Shown: positions 50,246 to 59,438, counted from the stretch's first letter. The stretch: DNA of 64,000 nucleotides from Cyclobacterium amurskyense (GCF_001050135.1 NZ_CP012040.1:3613001-3677000), one strand, 5' to 3'. Program-made: numbers and translations. Notes: generated by a model from the letters alone, not told the origin.

Positions 50246-50724
50246 ATTAAAATAGCTTTTGTTTACCATTTTTTCGCTCACTTTAGAGGTTCTATTATAG
50301 AAGAGTTAATGAAGAATGATGAAAATGATTTTTACTTTATTTGTGGAGATGAGGTTAGTACTTCTTATTCTACTTTAATATTGTATGATTTTAAAGGATA
50401 TAAAAAATATATTTCAATTAAAAATATTTGGTTTTTAAAACATTTTTTATGGAAAAACATCTTTTTAGTAATTTAAAGGATTCAGATTTTGATGCTATTA
50501 TTTTTTTAGGAGATAGGAAATATATTTCTACAATTTTCTCATTATTTTATTTACGAAAATATAATATCCCTTATTTGTTTTGGTTTCATGGTTTACATAA
50601 TAATAAAAATACTCTTAATAATTTTATTATTTTTAAATTTTATAATTTATTTAAAAATAATGGTTTTGTTTATGATGATAAAGCTAAAAGGATTAGATCA
50701 TTTATAATTAAATCTATTAATTGA
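50246..50724 (+). pseudogene. decayed glycosyltransferase remnant (no start codon, frameshift, truncated)
   Basis: Translation from 50246 reads KIAFVYHFFAHFRGSIIEEL (starting one codon later) and runs on in one frame to about 50465. That frame then meets a stop. The protein-like sequence continues in another frame (SNLKDSDFDAIIFLGDRKY, then LFWFHGLHNNKN) to a stop at 50724. No ATG, GTG or TTG precedes the first segment before the stop of the upstream gene, where ATT takes the place of a start codon. Total coding potential is about 160 residues against 340-370 for neighbours, so the C-terminal half is missing too. The frameshift lies near the A- and T-rich run at 50450-50470. It is probably inactive. 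Confidence 0.72.
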
Positions 50725-50787
50725 TTATTTTTTTTATTTTAAGTATTTCTAATTTTAGTATGTTCATTTTTAATATTTATTTGTAAA

Positions 50788-51810
50788 ATGAAAAAGGTTT
50801 TGTTTTTATTGGATCATGCACCTAATTATAGAGAATCCTTTTTGCGGGAATTGGCTCAATATTATGAACTCACTGTAATTGCTCACCCATGTGAAAGAGA
50901 TAATTTGACCCCTCCTTTTGAGCGGGTGGGCTATAATTATATTGAACTTAGGAAAACTATTGGTAAAAAACTTAGATTTAATTTTGAATTACCTAGTTTA
51001 ATACGTGGTATTAATCCTGATGTTATTTGCGTTGCTTTAAATCCTAGATACCCTATTCGCGTTTTGAATTTTTTATTTTCTGGTTCATCAAAGGTTAAAT
51101 GGGTATGGTGGGGACAAATCTTTGGTAGAACTAATAATTTCCTTCTAGATTATATAAGGATTAGGTTGTTAAAAAAGTCTTTTGGTACCTTAGTTTATTC
51201 AGATGACATTGCTAAAAGATTAAAGAATTTAAATGTAGTTAGCTTTGACAATAGTCAATTTTCTGTTAATGAATTTCATAAACTTGAAAATAAATTTAAT
51301 GATTCCCTTAATTTTCTTTTTGTGGGACGTCCTCAAAAAAGAAAAAATCTTGAATTTATTCTTAATAATGCTCATAATTATCCTAGTTTTAGTTTTAGGC
51401 TTGTTGGGCCAGGTATGATTGATTATTTTAAAGATCAAATAATTCCATTGAATGTTAAATTATTTGATGGTGCACATGGAGATTTATTACTACAGCATTT
51501 TAAATGGAGTAATATTGTAATTAATCCTGGACATGTTGGCTTATTGGTAATGAATGCTGCTTGTCATTGTAGACCTATAATAATTAATTCAGATGTAAAT
51601 CATGCTCCTGAAGTAATTCTTGCAAAAGAAGCTGATCAGTTTTTTCTAAATTTTAATGATAGAAATGAAGTTGAATCTCTTTTTTTAGAATTAGATAAAA
51701 ATCATACTTTAATTAAGGAAAAAGGTGAAATTTTGTATACTAAATGTATCAATAAATATACTATAGAGAAAATGGCTGAAAAACATAAAAATGTTTTTGA
51801 TAAAATCTAA
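50788..51810 (+). CDS. glycosyltransferase, GT4-like
   Basis: 340 residues. MKKVLFLLDHAPNYRESFLREL, KWVWWGQIFGR, FLFVGRPQKRKNLEFIL and RPIIINSDVNHAPEVI correspond to a GT-B fold enzyme with a donor-site near the C-terminus. The usual E-x7-E pair is imperfect. It is AT-rich like its upstream neighbours and is the last gene of that block; the next gene returns to the average composition of the locus. Donor and acceptor unknown. Confidence 0.78.
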   Translation: MKKVLFLLDHAPNYRESFLRELAQYYELTVIAHPCERDNLTPPFERVGYNYIELRKTIGKKLRFNFELPSLIRGINPDVICVALNPRYPIRVLNFLFSGSSKVKWVWWGQIFGRTNNFLLDYIRIRLLKKSFGTLVYSDDIAKRLKNLNVVSFDNSQFSVNEFHKLENKFNDSLNFLFVGRPQKRKNLEFILNNAHNYPSFSFRLVGPGMIDYFKDQIIPLNVKLFDGAHGDLLLQHFKWSNIVINPGHVGLLVMNAACHCRPIIINSDVNHAPEVILAKEADQFFLNFNDRNEVESLFLELDKNHTLIKEKGEILYTKCINKYTIEKMAEKHKNVFDKI

Positions 51811-51879
51811 ATTATTACTTAATAATTTTCCTAAAATTATAATTATCACTCTTTTGTTTCTATTCAAATTCCAATTAAT

Positions 51880-53454
51880 TTGATTTCAAAATTAAATATC
51901 CTAGTGAGGGTTTTACATACTGTAAGCCACCTGAAACCTATTCAGGTGGCTTATCAGTTAAAAAATCGATTTACAAAACCATCTTTACTTCCTGAATATT
52001 ATAAGGATTTTAGGGTAGCAGAAACTAAATTGCATTTCAGTCCGCTACCTAAAATAGGAACTGTTTTAAAAGTATTGGATAATGAATACCAATTTACTTT
52101 TTTAAATCAAGATAAAACATTTTCTTCAAAAATTGATTGGGCGGATGAAGGCTACGGGAAACTATGGAATTATAACCTTCAATATGTAGATTTTTTAAGG
52201 CAAGAGGATGTTTCTGAAGAAATAAAGCTAACCTTATTGTCAGATCTATATTCTGCTTTGGAGCAAGGGGCACTGAAATTGGAACCCTATCCTGTTTCTT
52301 TGAGAATCATGAACGTTATTCGTTTTTTAAGTCAACAGGAAAGCAGTGATGAATTTCTACAGAAAAGAGTTTTTGGTGAGGTCAATTATCTTTCTAAACA
52401 TCTGGAATATCATTTACTGGGAAATCACCTTTTGGAAAATGGATTTGCCCTATTAATGGGGGGGCATTTTTTTAAGAATCCTGTTTGGATTACTTTGGCC
52501 GAAAAGCTTTTAAAAAAGGAACTCGAAGAACAAATTTTGGATGATGGAGCTCATTTTGAATTGAGTCCCATGTATCATCAAATTATCCTTTTTCGAATTT
52601 TGGAGGTGCTTGATTACTTGCCTTCAGAAAATCCTTGTTATGGAATTTTCCATACTGTGGCTAAACGAATGATTAACTGGTTAAAATCTATTTCTTTTGA
52701 TAATGGCGATATTCCTCACTTCAACGATTCAATAGATGGTATAGCTTTTACGACCAAGCAATTGATTGGATTAGCAGTTAAATTGAAAATTTCTCCGGAT
52801 TTAAAAACACCATTGAAATCTTCAGGCTATCGGAAATTAAAAACAAATAACCTTGAATTGGTGGCAGATGTTCATGGAATAAGCCCTGATTATCAGCCTG
52901 GTCATGCACATGCTGATTCATTGTCTTTTGTTTTATATGCATTTGGTCAGCCGTTTGTAGTAGATATGGGAATATCCACCTACCAAATTGGTGCTAAAAG
53001 AAGTTTGGAAAGAAGTACCATGGCCCATAATACCGTTACCATAGATAATCAGAATACAGCGGAAGTGTGGAGTGGTTTTAGAGTAGGTAAAAGACCTAAA
53101 GTTACCCTATTGGCATCTACTGTTAATAATATAAAAGCTTACCTATCCTTTGATAAATTTGAGCATTTTAGATCTTTCTCATTGGTTTCAAATACCTTAA
53201 TAATTGAAGATAAAATAAAATCAGATAAAATAGCAGTTTCAAGATTATACCTTCACCCAAAAGTAGAAGTTAACCTAATTGATTCAGGTAAAATTGAATT
53301 CTCTAATGGTTCCACTCTCCTCATCTCAAATGAGGTAGAAGTTATGGTTAATGATTATGAATACAATACAGGCTACAATTGTCAAGTTCCGGCTAAATGT
53401 TTGGAGGTAAAATTTATAGGTGAGTGTAGTATTAAATTTTTAGAAAAAAAATGA
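51880..53454 (+). CDS. heparinase II/III-family protein in the polysaccharide locus
   Basis: 524 residues with a TTG start at 51880; the conserved-looking N-terminus (LNILVRVLHTVSHLKPIQVAYQLKNRF) begins there. The alpha/alpha toroid portion includes YPVSLRIMNVIRFL, HLLGNHLLENGFAL and GAHFELSPMYHQIILFRILE. The beta-sandwich portion includes GHAHADSLSFVLYAFGQPFVVDMG in shorter parts and STMAHNTVTIDN. The Asn/Tyr/His residues in these blocks are those used by this polysaccharide lyase superfamily. Members inside biosynthetic loci may edit or degrade the polymer rather than feed on it. It overlaps the WbuB-like gene by 4 bp. Confidence 0.83.
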   Translation: MISKLNILVRVLHTVSHLKPIQVAYQLKNRFTKPSLLPEYYKDFRVAETKLHFSPLPKIGTVLKVLDNEYQFTFLNQDKTFSSKIDWADEGYGKLWNYNLQYVDFLRQEDVSEEIKLTLLSDLYSALEQGALKLEPYPVSLRIMNVIRFLSQQESSDEFLQKRVFGEVNYLSKHLEYHLLGNHLLENGFALLMGGHFFKNPVWITLAEKLLKKELEEQILDDGAHFELSPMYHQIILFRILEVLDYLPSENPCYGIFHTVAKRMINWLKSISFDNGDIPHFNDSIDGIAFTTKQLIGLAVKLKISPDLKTPLKSSGYRKLKTNNLELVADVHGISPDYQPGHAHADSLSFVLYAFGQPFVVDMGISTYQIGAKRSLERSTMAHNTVTIDNQNTAEVWSGFRVGKRPKVTLLASTVNNIKAYLSFDKFEHFRSFSLVSNTLIIEDKIKSDKIAVSRLYLHPKVEVNLIDSGKIEFSNGSTLLISNEVEVMVNDYEYNTGYNCQVPAKCLEVKFIGECSIKFLEKK

Positions 53455-54641
53455 AAAGAATTCTCTATTTAACCTTTTATTTTAAACCAGACTTATGTGC
53501 GGGATCTTTTCGGAATTCCCCACTTTTGGAAGAACTTGCCCTTCAGGGAAAAAATAAAAACATTGAAATAGATGTTTTTACTACTTTACCTAATCGGTAC
53601 AGTTCTTTTTCTCAAGGAGCCGAGGCAGTTGAGGTAGATGGGAATGTCAAAATCGAAAGAATAGCTATTCCGCAACACAATAGTGGTATTAAGGATCAAT
53701 CCATTAGTTTCAAAACCTATTTTGATGAAGTTAAATCCAGAATAAAAGGTCAACATTATGATTTGGTTTTCGCCTCTTCCAGCCGATTATTTACAGCCTA
53801 TCTTGGGTATACAATAGCTAAAAAAAGAAATATACCCTTGTACCTGGATATACGGGATATTTTTGTGGATACCATAAATGATGTATTAAAAAGTCCTGTA
53901 ATTAAAATCGGTGCAATTCCTATTTTGAAATACATAGAGAAAAAGACTTTTGGCTATGCAAAGCATATTAATTTGATAAGCGCTGGTTTCAAGCCTTATT
54001 TCTCAACCTATAAAAAAGCTACTTATTCCTATTTTAGCAATGGAATAGATCAGGTTTTTATAGATGAAAATAAGCGTGTTAACCAATCAGAAGCCAGATC
54101 TGAAAAGAAACGGATAGTTTATGCAGGGAATATCGGGGAAGGTCAAGGTTTGCATAAAATAGTTCCTCAGGCTGCCAAACAATTGAGTCATAGTCATGAA
54201 TTTCATATTATCGGTGATGGTGGAGCTAAAAAGTTATTAATTGATCAGATTGAGGAGCTAGAGGTTAGCAATATTATTTTAAGAGATCCTATGGGAAGGA
54301 ATGATCTTATTCAAGAGTACCATAATGCTGATTATCTTTTGATACATCTAAACGATTATGAGGCCTTTAAAAAGGTGCTCCCATCTAAGATTTTTGAATT
54401 GGCCATGTTCAATAAGCCTTTATTGGCAGGAGTAAATGGGTATGCAAGGGAATTTATTCAGGATAACTTAGGCGATTCCTTATTGTTCTTTCCGGGGGGT
54501 GCCTTAGAGTTGGTAGAGAAACTGAATAAATATGAATCGGAAGAACATGATCCTGTTGATAGGTCTGATTTTATTCGAAAATTCAATAGAGATGCCATTA
54601 ATGAGAAAATGGCCACTTCCATACTAGACTTACTAAATTAA
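53451..54641 (+). CDS. glycosyltransferase, GT4, WbuB-like
   Basis: 396 residues. RILYLTFYFKPDLCAGSFRNSPLLEELA at the N-terminus (given here in part), PLYLDIRDIFVDTIND, YAGNIGEGQGLHKIVPQAAKQL and KVLPSKIFELAMFNKPLLAG are GT4 features. The last contains the donor-binding glutamate. It resembles WbuB-type L-FucNAc/QuiNAc-region transferases that act just after WbpL-like initiation. It overlaps both neighbours by 4 bp (ATGA) and 1 bp (TAATG), so heparinase, WbuB-like and WbpV-like genes are translationally coupled. Confidence 0.85.
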   Translation: MKRILYLTFYFKPDLCAGSFRNSPLLEELALQGKNKNIEIDVFTTLPNRYSSFSQGAEAVEVDGNVKIERIAIPQHNSGIKDQSISFKTYFDEVKSRIKGQHYDLVFASSSRLFTAYLGYTIAKKRNIPLYLDIRDIFVDTINDVLKSPVIKIGAIPILKYIEKKTFGYAKHINLISAGFKPYFSTYKKATYSYFSNGIDQVFIDENKRVNQSEARSEKKRIVYAGNIGEGQGLHKIVPQAAKQLSHSHEFHIIGDGGAKKLLIDQIEELEVSNIILRDPMGRNDLIQEYHNADYLLIHLNDYEAFKKVLPSKIFELAMFNKPLLAGVNGYAREFIQDNLGDSLLFFPGGALELVEKLNKYESEEHDPVDRSDFIRKFNRDAINEKMATSILDLLN

Positions 54642-55570
54642 TGTCAGATAAAATTCTAATTACCGGCATTTCAGGTTTTGTAGGCCAAAACCTTTATGAA
54701 TTCCTGAATAATAATGGCAAAGGAGATATTCTTTCGCTTAGTAGAAGCGCTGGGGATGGAAAAGAGGTTTTAACCTATGAAGATTTCTTTGCTGATTCCA
54801 CCGTTTCAGCTTCTCATTATGTTCACCTAGCTGGAAAAGCACATGATTTAAAAAAGACAAGCGACGATCAGGCTTATTTTGATGTTAATTTTGGCTTGAC
54901 AAAAAAGCTTTATGATAGGTTTTTAGCAGATCCTGAGGCAAAGAACTTTGTGTTTATTAGTTCTGTCAAGGCATGTGCGGATACAGTAGAGGGTTGGCTT
55001 ACAGAAGAAACGAAATGTGATCCTGTTACCCCTTACGGGAAATCCAAACTTCAAGCGGAGGAATACATACTTAAGAACCTGCCTGCTGACAAACAGGTAT
55101 ATATCCTTAGACCATGCATGATTCACGGTCCAGGAAATAAAGGTAATCTTAATTTACTATTTGCCTTTGCTAAAAAAGGGTTGCCATTTCCATTGGCTGC
55201 CTTTGATAATCAACGTTCTTTCTTGTCAGTGGACAACCTTTGTTGGGTTATTCTCCAATTATTAAATAAAGACATTCCATCAGGGGTTTATCAGGTAGCA
55301 GATGAAGGTGCCTTCTCTACCAATCAATTGATCCGACTAATGGCAGCTTCTCTAAATAAAAGAGCCAAATTATGGGCAATACCAGCTTCACTTATTACTG
55401 CTTGTGCTAGAGTAGGGGATAAGCTTCATTTACCTCTTACTTCCGAGCGCTTGAAAAAATTAACTGAAAGTTACAAAGTGGATAATAGCAAAATAGTGAA
55501 AAGCATAGGAGAACCATTGCCCATGTCTGCTGAAACCGGATTAAAAAAGACCTTTAAGGCTTTTATTTAA
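54641..55570 (+). CDS. NAD-dependent epimerase/reductase (WbpV-like)
   Basis: 309 residues of extended SDR type. The Rossmann motif is ILITGISGFVGQNLYEFL, HLAGKAHDL follows, then FISSVKACAD and PYGKSKLQAEEYI (Tyr and Lys). LRPCMIHGPGNKGNLNLLF completes it. This matches WbpV/WbuV/RffE-neighbour reductases that convert UDP-4-keto-6-deoxy-GlcNAc to UDP-QuiNAc or a related sugar. The 4,6-dehydratase that would supply that intermediate is at 61796. Substrate by analogy. Confidence 0.82.
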   Translation: MSDKILITGISGFVGQNLYEFLNNNGKGDILSLSRSAGDGKEVLTYEDFFADSTVSASHYVHLAGKAHDLKKTSDDQAYFDVNFGLTKKLYDRFLADPEAKNFVFISSVKACADTVEGWLTEETKCDPVTPYGKSKLQAEEYILKNLPADKQVYILRPCMIHGPGNKGNLNLLFAFAKKGLPFPLAAFDNQRSFLSVDNLCWVILQLLNKDIPSGVYQVADEGAFSTNQLIRLMAASLNKRAKLWAIPASLITACARVGDKLHLPLTSERLKKLTESYKVDNSKIVKSIGEPLPMSAETGLKKTFKAFI

Positions 55571-55600
55571 CACATTCATATATTGAAATTCACCAGATAG

Positions 55601-55636
55601 CCGCAGATTGTTCTCATCATGATCTGCGGTTTTTTT
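55601..55636 (+). terminator. intrinsic terminator after the WbpV-like gene
   Basis: CCGCAGAT (55601-55608) pairs with ATCTGCGG (55622-55629) around a 13-nt loop, followed by seven T residues. It lies 30 bp after the stop codon at 55570. It ends the heparinase-WbuB-WbpV transcript or the longer upstream operon. Confidence 0.85.
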
Positions 55637-55902
55637 GTTTTCATTATTTGAGATTTCATGGTTTCTTTAAAAAATAAATGTCCTAATATTTTCTTCATTC
55701 AGTACTACTTTAAATAGTGCTTAATGTTAGTATACTATTTTGAAGTTTTGTGGGAAGTATAGAAATAGTTGATATTCAAACCTATTTTATCCCCTTAATG
55801 ATCGATGATTGATTGTTTGAGTTTAATTACAATCTTCCCTTATTATAAAGACCTAATTTTTTTAAAGATTCCTTATATTTGCGCTTCCAAAACCAAATTT
55901 TT
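55637..55902. other. intergenic region between terminator and WbpL-like gene
   Basis: AT-rich, with no gene seen. The only features recognised are the terminator just before it and the promoter element at 55874-55881. Confidence 0.5.
55874..55881 (+). promoter_or_regulatory. candidate -7 promoter element for the WbpL-like gene
   Basis: TATATTTG matches TAnnTTTG and lies 21 bp ahead of ATG 55903. It overlaps an alternative upstream TTG start at 55879, which therefore cannot be the start. The -33 region has no clear TTG. It lies downstream of the terminator at 55601-55636, which supports a new transcript. Confidence 0.6.
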
Positions 55903-56859
55903 ATGTACTATTTTATTCTTTTTCTATTGCTTTTAGCTGCCCAGCTAGTCTATTTTCAAATTGCGAAGAAATTTAGCATTATTGATAAGCCCAATGAACG
56001 TTCCTCTCATACCAAACCTACGATCAGAGGAGGGGGAGTTGTATTTGTATTTGCTGTTTTTCTAGCTTGGGTAATGGGGGCAGCTACATGGCCATTGGCA
56101 TTGGGGATATTATTGGTAGGTGTAGTGAGTATGGTAGATGATATCCAACCATTACACCAATTGCCAAGAATTACCGTGCATTTATTAGCGACAGGTCTAT
56201 TAATCTTTGACATCAGTCAAGGTACCTCCTTAGGGTACTGGATTCCAGTCCTCTTCTTTTTATTGATAGGGTGGACCAATTTATTTAATTTCATGGATGG
56301 AATCAATGGAATAACGGTTTTATATGCCTTGGTTTCGCTAATGACATTCTATCAACTTCCTTCCTTGGCTTCAGATAAGGAGTTGATCGTATTGGTAGGC
56401 ATGTCATGTGTTATTTTCGCTTGGTTTAATGTTCGTAAAAAGGCCAAGACCTTCGCAGGTGATGTAGGTAGTATTAGTATGGCAATGGTACTAGGCTACC
56501 TGATGATTAAAGTTATTTTTATTACGGGAAATCCATTTTATTTATTTTTCTTCAGTTTGTATGGAGTAGATGCTTGTATGACCATTTTTGTCCGCTTGTC
56601 CAAACGGGAAAATATATTCCAACCACATCGTACTCATTTGTATCAGTACCTCGCCAATGAAAAAGGATTCAATCATTTGGTCATTTCATTTGCCTATGCA
56701 TTTTTGCAATTGTTTATTAATTTTCTCTGGTTATATGCCATTGGTTTGGAAGAAATTCAATGGGTACCCGGATTGATTTTTGTTGTCATTTTACTTCTTT
56801 TTTATTACTTTTTACGTAAATATGCCAAGCCTGCAGAAAAAAATATTGAACTCAGCTAA
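55903..56859 (+). CDS. polyprenyl-phosphate GlcNAc/QuiNAc-phosphotransferase (WbpL/WecA-like)
   Basis: 318 residues from ATG 55903, chosen because the promoter lies over the alternative start. About ten TM helices. The MraY/WecA-superfamily motifs are present: DKPNERSSHTKPTIRGGG, MVDDIQPLHQLPRI, FNFMDGINGI (the DG of the catalytic loop), AGDVGSISMAM, and the HRTHLYQYLANEKG loop with the HxH-like motif. It starts repeat-unit assembly by transferring a sugar-phosphate to undecaprenyl phosphate. The WbuB- and WbpV-like genes upstream are its usual companions. Confidence 0.88.
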   Translation: MYYFILFLLLLAAQLVYFQIAKKFSIIDKPNERSSHTKPTIRGGGVVFVFAVFLAWVMGAATWPLALGILLVGVVSMVDDIQPLHQLPRITVHLLATGLLIFDISQGTSLGYWIPVLFFLLIGWTNLFNFMDGINGITVLYALVSLMTFYQLPSLASDKELIVLVGMSCVIFAWFNVRKKAKTFAGDVGSISMAMVLGYLMIKVIFITGNPFYLFFFSLYGVDACMTIFVRLSKRENIFQPHRTHLYQYLANEKGFNHLVISFAYAFLQLFINFLWLYAIGLEEIQWVPGLIFVVILLLFYYFLRKYAKPAEKNIELS

Positions 56860-56993
56860 ATTTTACTTTTTATCAATAATTTAAAAATTAAATTTTAAAT
56901 TAGGAAAAGTGTAAGTTCAATAATTAAAACTGTAATTGAATTTTGTTGATTTTAAAATTGGAGTTTAAGCGTTATTAGTTTAAAAAAAACCTT

Positions 56994-57023
56994 TTGGTAT
57001 TGTTTCTGAATCGCTTAGATTTG
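56994..57023 (+). promoter_or_regulatory. Bacteroidota-type promoter of the pglE-like gene
   Basis: TTG at 56994-56996 and TAGATTTG at 57016-57023 with a 19-bp spacer, a full match to the TTG-N19-TAnnTTTG consensus. The expected transcription start is near 57030. That makes the ATG at 57041 very close and the ATG at 57065 more comfortable. Confidence 0.75.
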
Positions 57024-57064
57024 TCTTCTATCCTTTTACTATGGCGGGTAGCAAATGTTTAAAA

Positions 57065-58231
57065 ATGACTAAAGAAAAAGGAAAAATTTATTTGTCTTCT
57101 CCTCAATTTACAGGTGAGGAAATTGAATTTGTACAGCGTGCTTTAGATCAAGAAAACATTGCTACAAATGGAGTTTTTATCAGACAATTTGAGCAAGCGA
57201 TTGAAAACCGGTTTAAATCCCAACACACTGTTGCCTTAAACTCAGGTACTTCTTCCATTCATCTTTCACTGCATTTATTAGGAGTGGGAATGGGAGATGA
57301 AGTAATCTGCCAAACCTTTACCTATATAGCCTCTACAAATCCGATTTTGTATTTGGGTGGCACACCGGTTTTTGTGGACAGTGAGGAAAGCACATGGAAC
57401 ATGTGTCCTGAGAAATTAGAACAAACCATAAAAGAACGTATTGCTAAAGGTAAAAAACCAAAAGCTATTATTGTTGTTAACCTTTTTGGTATGCCTGCAA
57501 ATTGGCCCAGGTTATTAGAAGTAGCCAAGACTTATGACATTCCTTTAGTAGAAGATGCAGCAGAGTCCGTGGGCTCAAAAATTGGAGACCAGTTTACCGG
57601 GACTTTTGGAGATTTAGGCATCTATTCCTTCAATGGGAACAAAATCATTACCACAGGAGGTGGCGGTGCCTTATTGACCAATAACAGATTTTGGGAAAAA
57701 AAGTCTCGATACCTTTCTACACAGGCAAAATTAGATTTCCCTCATTTTGAACATATTGAAATGGGGTTCAATTATAAAATGACCAATATTTCTGCTGGTA
57801 TTGGCTTGGCACAATTGGCAGTGTTGGAAAACAGAATCCAAAAAAGAAGAAGCATTTACGATTATTATAAATTGAATTTAGCTTCTTTACCGGGAGTAAT
57901 GTTCTTGAAAGAGCCTGAAGGTTATTTTTCTAATAGGTGGTTGACTACCATCGTTATTAATCCGGAAATTACCGGTTTTGAAGTTACTGACTTGCGAGAA
58001 TTTCTATTAAAGGATGGGATTGAATCCAGATTTCTATGGAAACCAATGCACCTCCAACCCATGTATAAGGGAGCAAGCTATTCTGGAGGTGACATAGCAG
58101 AAAAGTTGTTTTCAAATGGCATTTGTTTACCAAGCGGGTCAGGATTGGTTGAGATGGATCTTGATAGAATTATCAATGTTGTTTATAGATTACATAAAGA
58201 GGTAATCTGGAACTCTGAGAAATCAGTTTAA
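57065..58231 (+). CDS. UDP-4-keto-6-deoxy-GlcNAc 4-aminotransferase (PglE-like)
   Basis: 388 residues from ATG 57065; ATG 57041 would add 8 residues, but the promoter position favours 57065. KIYLSSPQFTGEEIEFVQ, NSGTSSIHLSL, VICQTFTYIAST, EDAAESVGS and FNGNKIITTGGGGAL (PLP lysine K193) identify a DegT-family sugar aminotransferase of the PglE/PseC-like group. Together with the PglC- and PglD-like genes downstream and the dehydratase at 61796 it would form the 4-acetamido route to a bacillosamine-type sugar. The sugar identity is inferred from the gene set. Confidence 0.87.
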   Translation: MTKEKGKIYLSSPQFTGEEIEFVQRALDQENIATNGVFIRQFEQAIENRFKSQHTVALNSGTSSIHLSLHLLGVGMGDEVICQTFTYIASTNPILYLGGTPVFVDSEESTWNMCPEKLEQTIKERIAKGKKPKAIIVVNLFGMPANWPRLLEVAKTYDIPLVEDAAESVGSKIGDQFTGTFGDLGIYSFNGNKIITTGGGGALLTNNRFWEKKSRYLSTQAKLDFPHFEHIEMGFNYKMTNISAGIGLAQLAVLENRIQKRRSIYDYYKLNLASLPGVMFLKEPEGYFSNRWLTTIVINPEITGFEVTDLREFLLKDGIESRFLWKPMHLQPMYKGASYSGGDIAEKLFSNGICLPSGSGLVEMDLDRIINVVYRLHKEVIWNSEKSV

Positions 58232-58241
58232 TGAGGGGATT

Positions 58242-58829
58242 ATGACTAAACGGTTATTTGATTTAATTGTTTCTTTTGTCTTGCTTGTCTTTTTTTTACC
58301 ACTCCTGCTTTTGATTTCTGTGTTGCTTTTTTGGGAATACAAGGGCAAAGTTTTTTTTATACAGAAGAGGGCTGGTAAAAATGGAAACATTTTTTATTTG
58401 CTTAAATTCAAGACCATGTCGGATACTTGCAGTGATGATGGTCGTCTTTTGGCAGATGAATACAGATTGACTCCAATTGGTGCCGGTTTAAGAAAAACTT
58501 CTTTGGATGAATTGCCACAATTAATTAATGTAATAAAAGGCGAAATGAGCCTTGTAGGTCCGAGACCTCTACTTCCGGAATACTTGCCTTTGTATTCATC
58601 GGAGCAAAATAAAAGACATGAGGTTTTGCCTGGAATTACTGGTCTAGCACAAGTGAAAGGGCGTAATACCATTGATTGGAATACAAAATTCAAATATGAT
58701 GTTTGGTACGTTCGCAATAAAAATTTTTTATTGGATCTAAAAATTTTGCTTTGGACGGTCAAGCCCATTCTTATGCGGGAAAATATAAATTTTAACAATA
58801 CCGTGAGTGCAGAAAGATTTACGGGCTAA
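58242..58829 (+). CDS. bacterial sugar transferase (PglC-like initiating phosphoglycosyl transferase)
   Basis: 195 residues. One N-terminal re-entrant or TM helix (LIVSFVLLVFFLPLLLLISVLLF), then FFIQKRAGKNG, KFKTM, TSLDELPQLINVIKGEMSLVGPRPLL (the catalytic DE pair; given in part of the motif) and LPGITGLAQVKGRNTI. The short length without the extra TM bundle is typical of PglC-type monotopic enzymes rather than WbaP. It transfers an amino-sugar phosphate to undecaprenyl phosphate. It ends with a TVSAERFTG tail usual in this group. It lies 10 bp after the PglE-like gene. Confidence 0.9.
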   Translation: MTKRLFDLIVSFVLLVFFLPLLLLISVLLFWEYKGKVFFIQKRAGKNGNIFYLLKFKTMSDTCSDDGRLLADEYRLTPIGAGLRKTSLDELPQLINVIKGEMSLVGPRPLLPEYLPLYSSEQNKRHEVLPGITGLAQVKGRNTIDWNTKFKYDVWYVRNKNFLLDLKILLWTVKPILMRENINFNNTVSAERFTG

Positions 58830-58857
58830 AAATTCTAACCTCAAACCTCAATTTTAC

Positions 58858-59436
58858 ATGTATATATTCGGAGCCTCAGGCCAAGCGAGAGCAATAATAG
58901 ACATTTTGGATCCTGATGTAAAAATTTCAGGTGTATTTGATGATGACCCAAAAATTAAGGATATACTTGGCTTTAAAGTGAATGGACCTGTTCCTGAGGA
59001 TTTTGAATTTGATGCACCGCTGTTTATTGCGATTGGAGATAACAAGCGCAGAAAGCTTTTGCAAGAGAGGTTTCAGAAAAGAACCAGTTTCGGTATCATA
59101 GTGCATAAGTCAGCAATCGTTAGCAGACGTACTACAATAGGTGAAGGAACAGTAATAATGGAAGGAGCTATAGTAAAAGTAAACACATTTATTGGCAAAC
59201 AAGTGATAGTAAATACCAGCTCATCGGTAGATCATGATTGTGTAGTAGGAGATTATGTACATATAGCTCCACAAGCTACTTTATGCGGGGGAGCTGAAAT
59301 TGGTGAAGGTACACTTGTAGGTGCAAATAGTACAGTATTGCCAGGTGTGAAGGTAGGGAAATGGTGCACAATAGCTGCTGGCGCAGTAGTAAGTAAGAAC
59401 CTTCCGGATGGGGCTATTAAGAGGAGACAAGATTAA
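58858..59436 (+). CDS. sugar O/N-acetyltransferase, PglD-like
   Basis: 192 residues from ATG 58858; a GTG at 58807 would overlap the previous gene and is rejected. The N-terminal Rossmann-like part (MYIFGASGQARAIIDIL) and a left-handed beta-helix (GEGTVIMEGAIVKVNTFIG and onwards) are the PglD/NeuD layout. SSVDHDCVVGDY carries the catalytic His. The usual GNPAK-type cap at the C-terminus is missing: the chain ends DGAIKRRQD. It N-acetylates the 4-amino group made by the PglE-like enzyme. The TAA stop lies within the flank of the repeat copy B that begins immediately after. Confidence 0.87.
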   Translation: MYIFGASGQARAIIDILDPDVKISGVFDDDPKIKDILGFKVNGPVPEDFEFDAPLFIAIGDNKRRKLLQERFQKRTSFGIIVHKSAIVSRRTTIGEGTVIMEGAIVKVNTFIGKQVIVNTSSSVDHDCVVGDYVHIAPQATLCGGAEIGEGTLVGANSTVLPGVKVGKWCTIAAGAVVSKNLPDGAIKRRQD

Positions 59437-59438
59437 AA

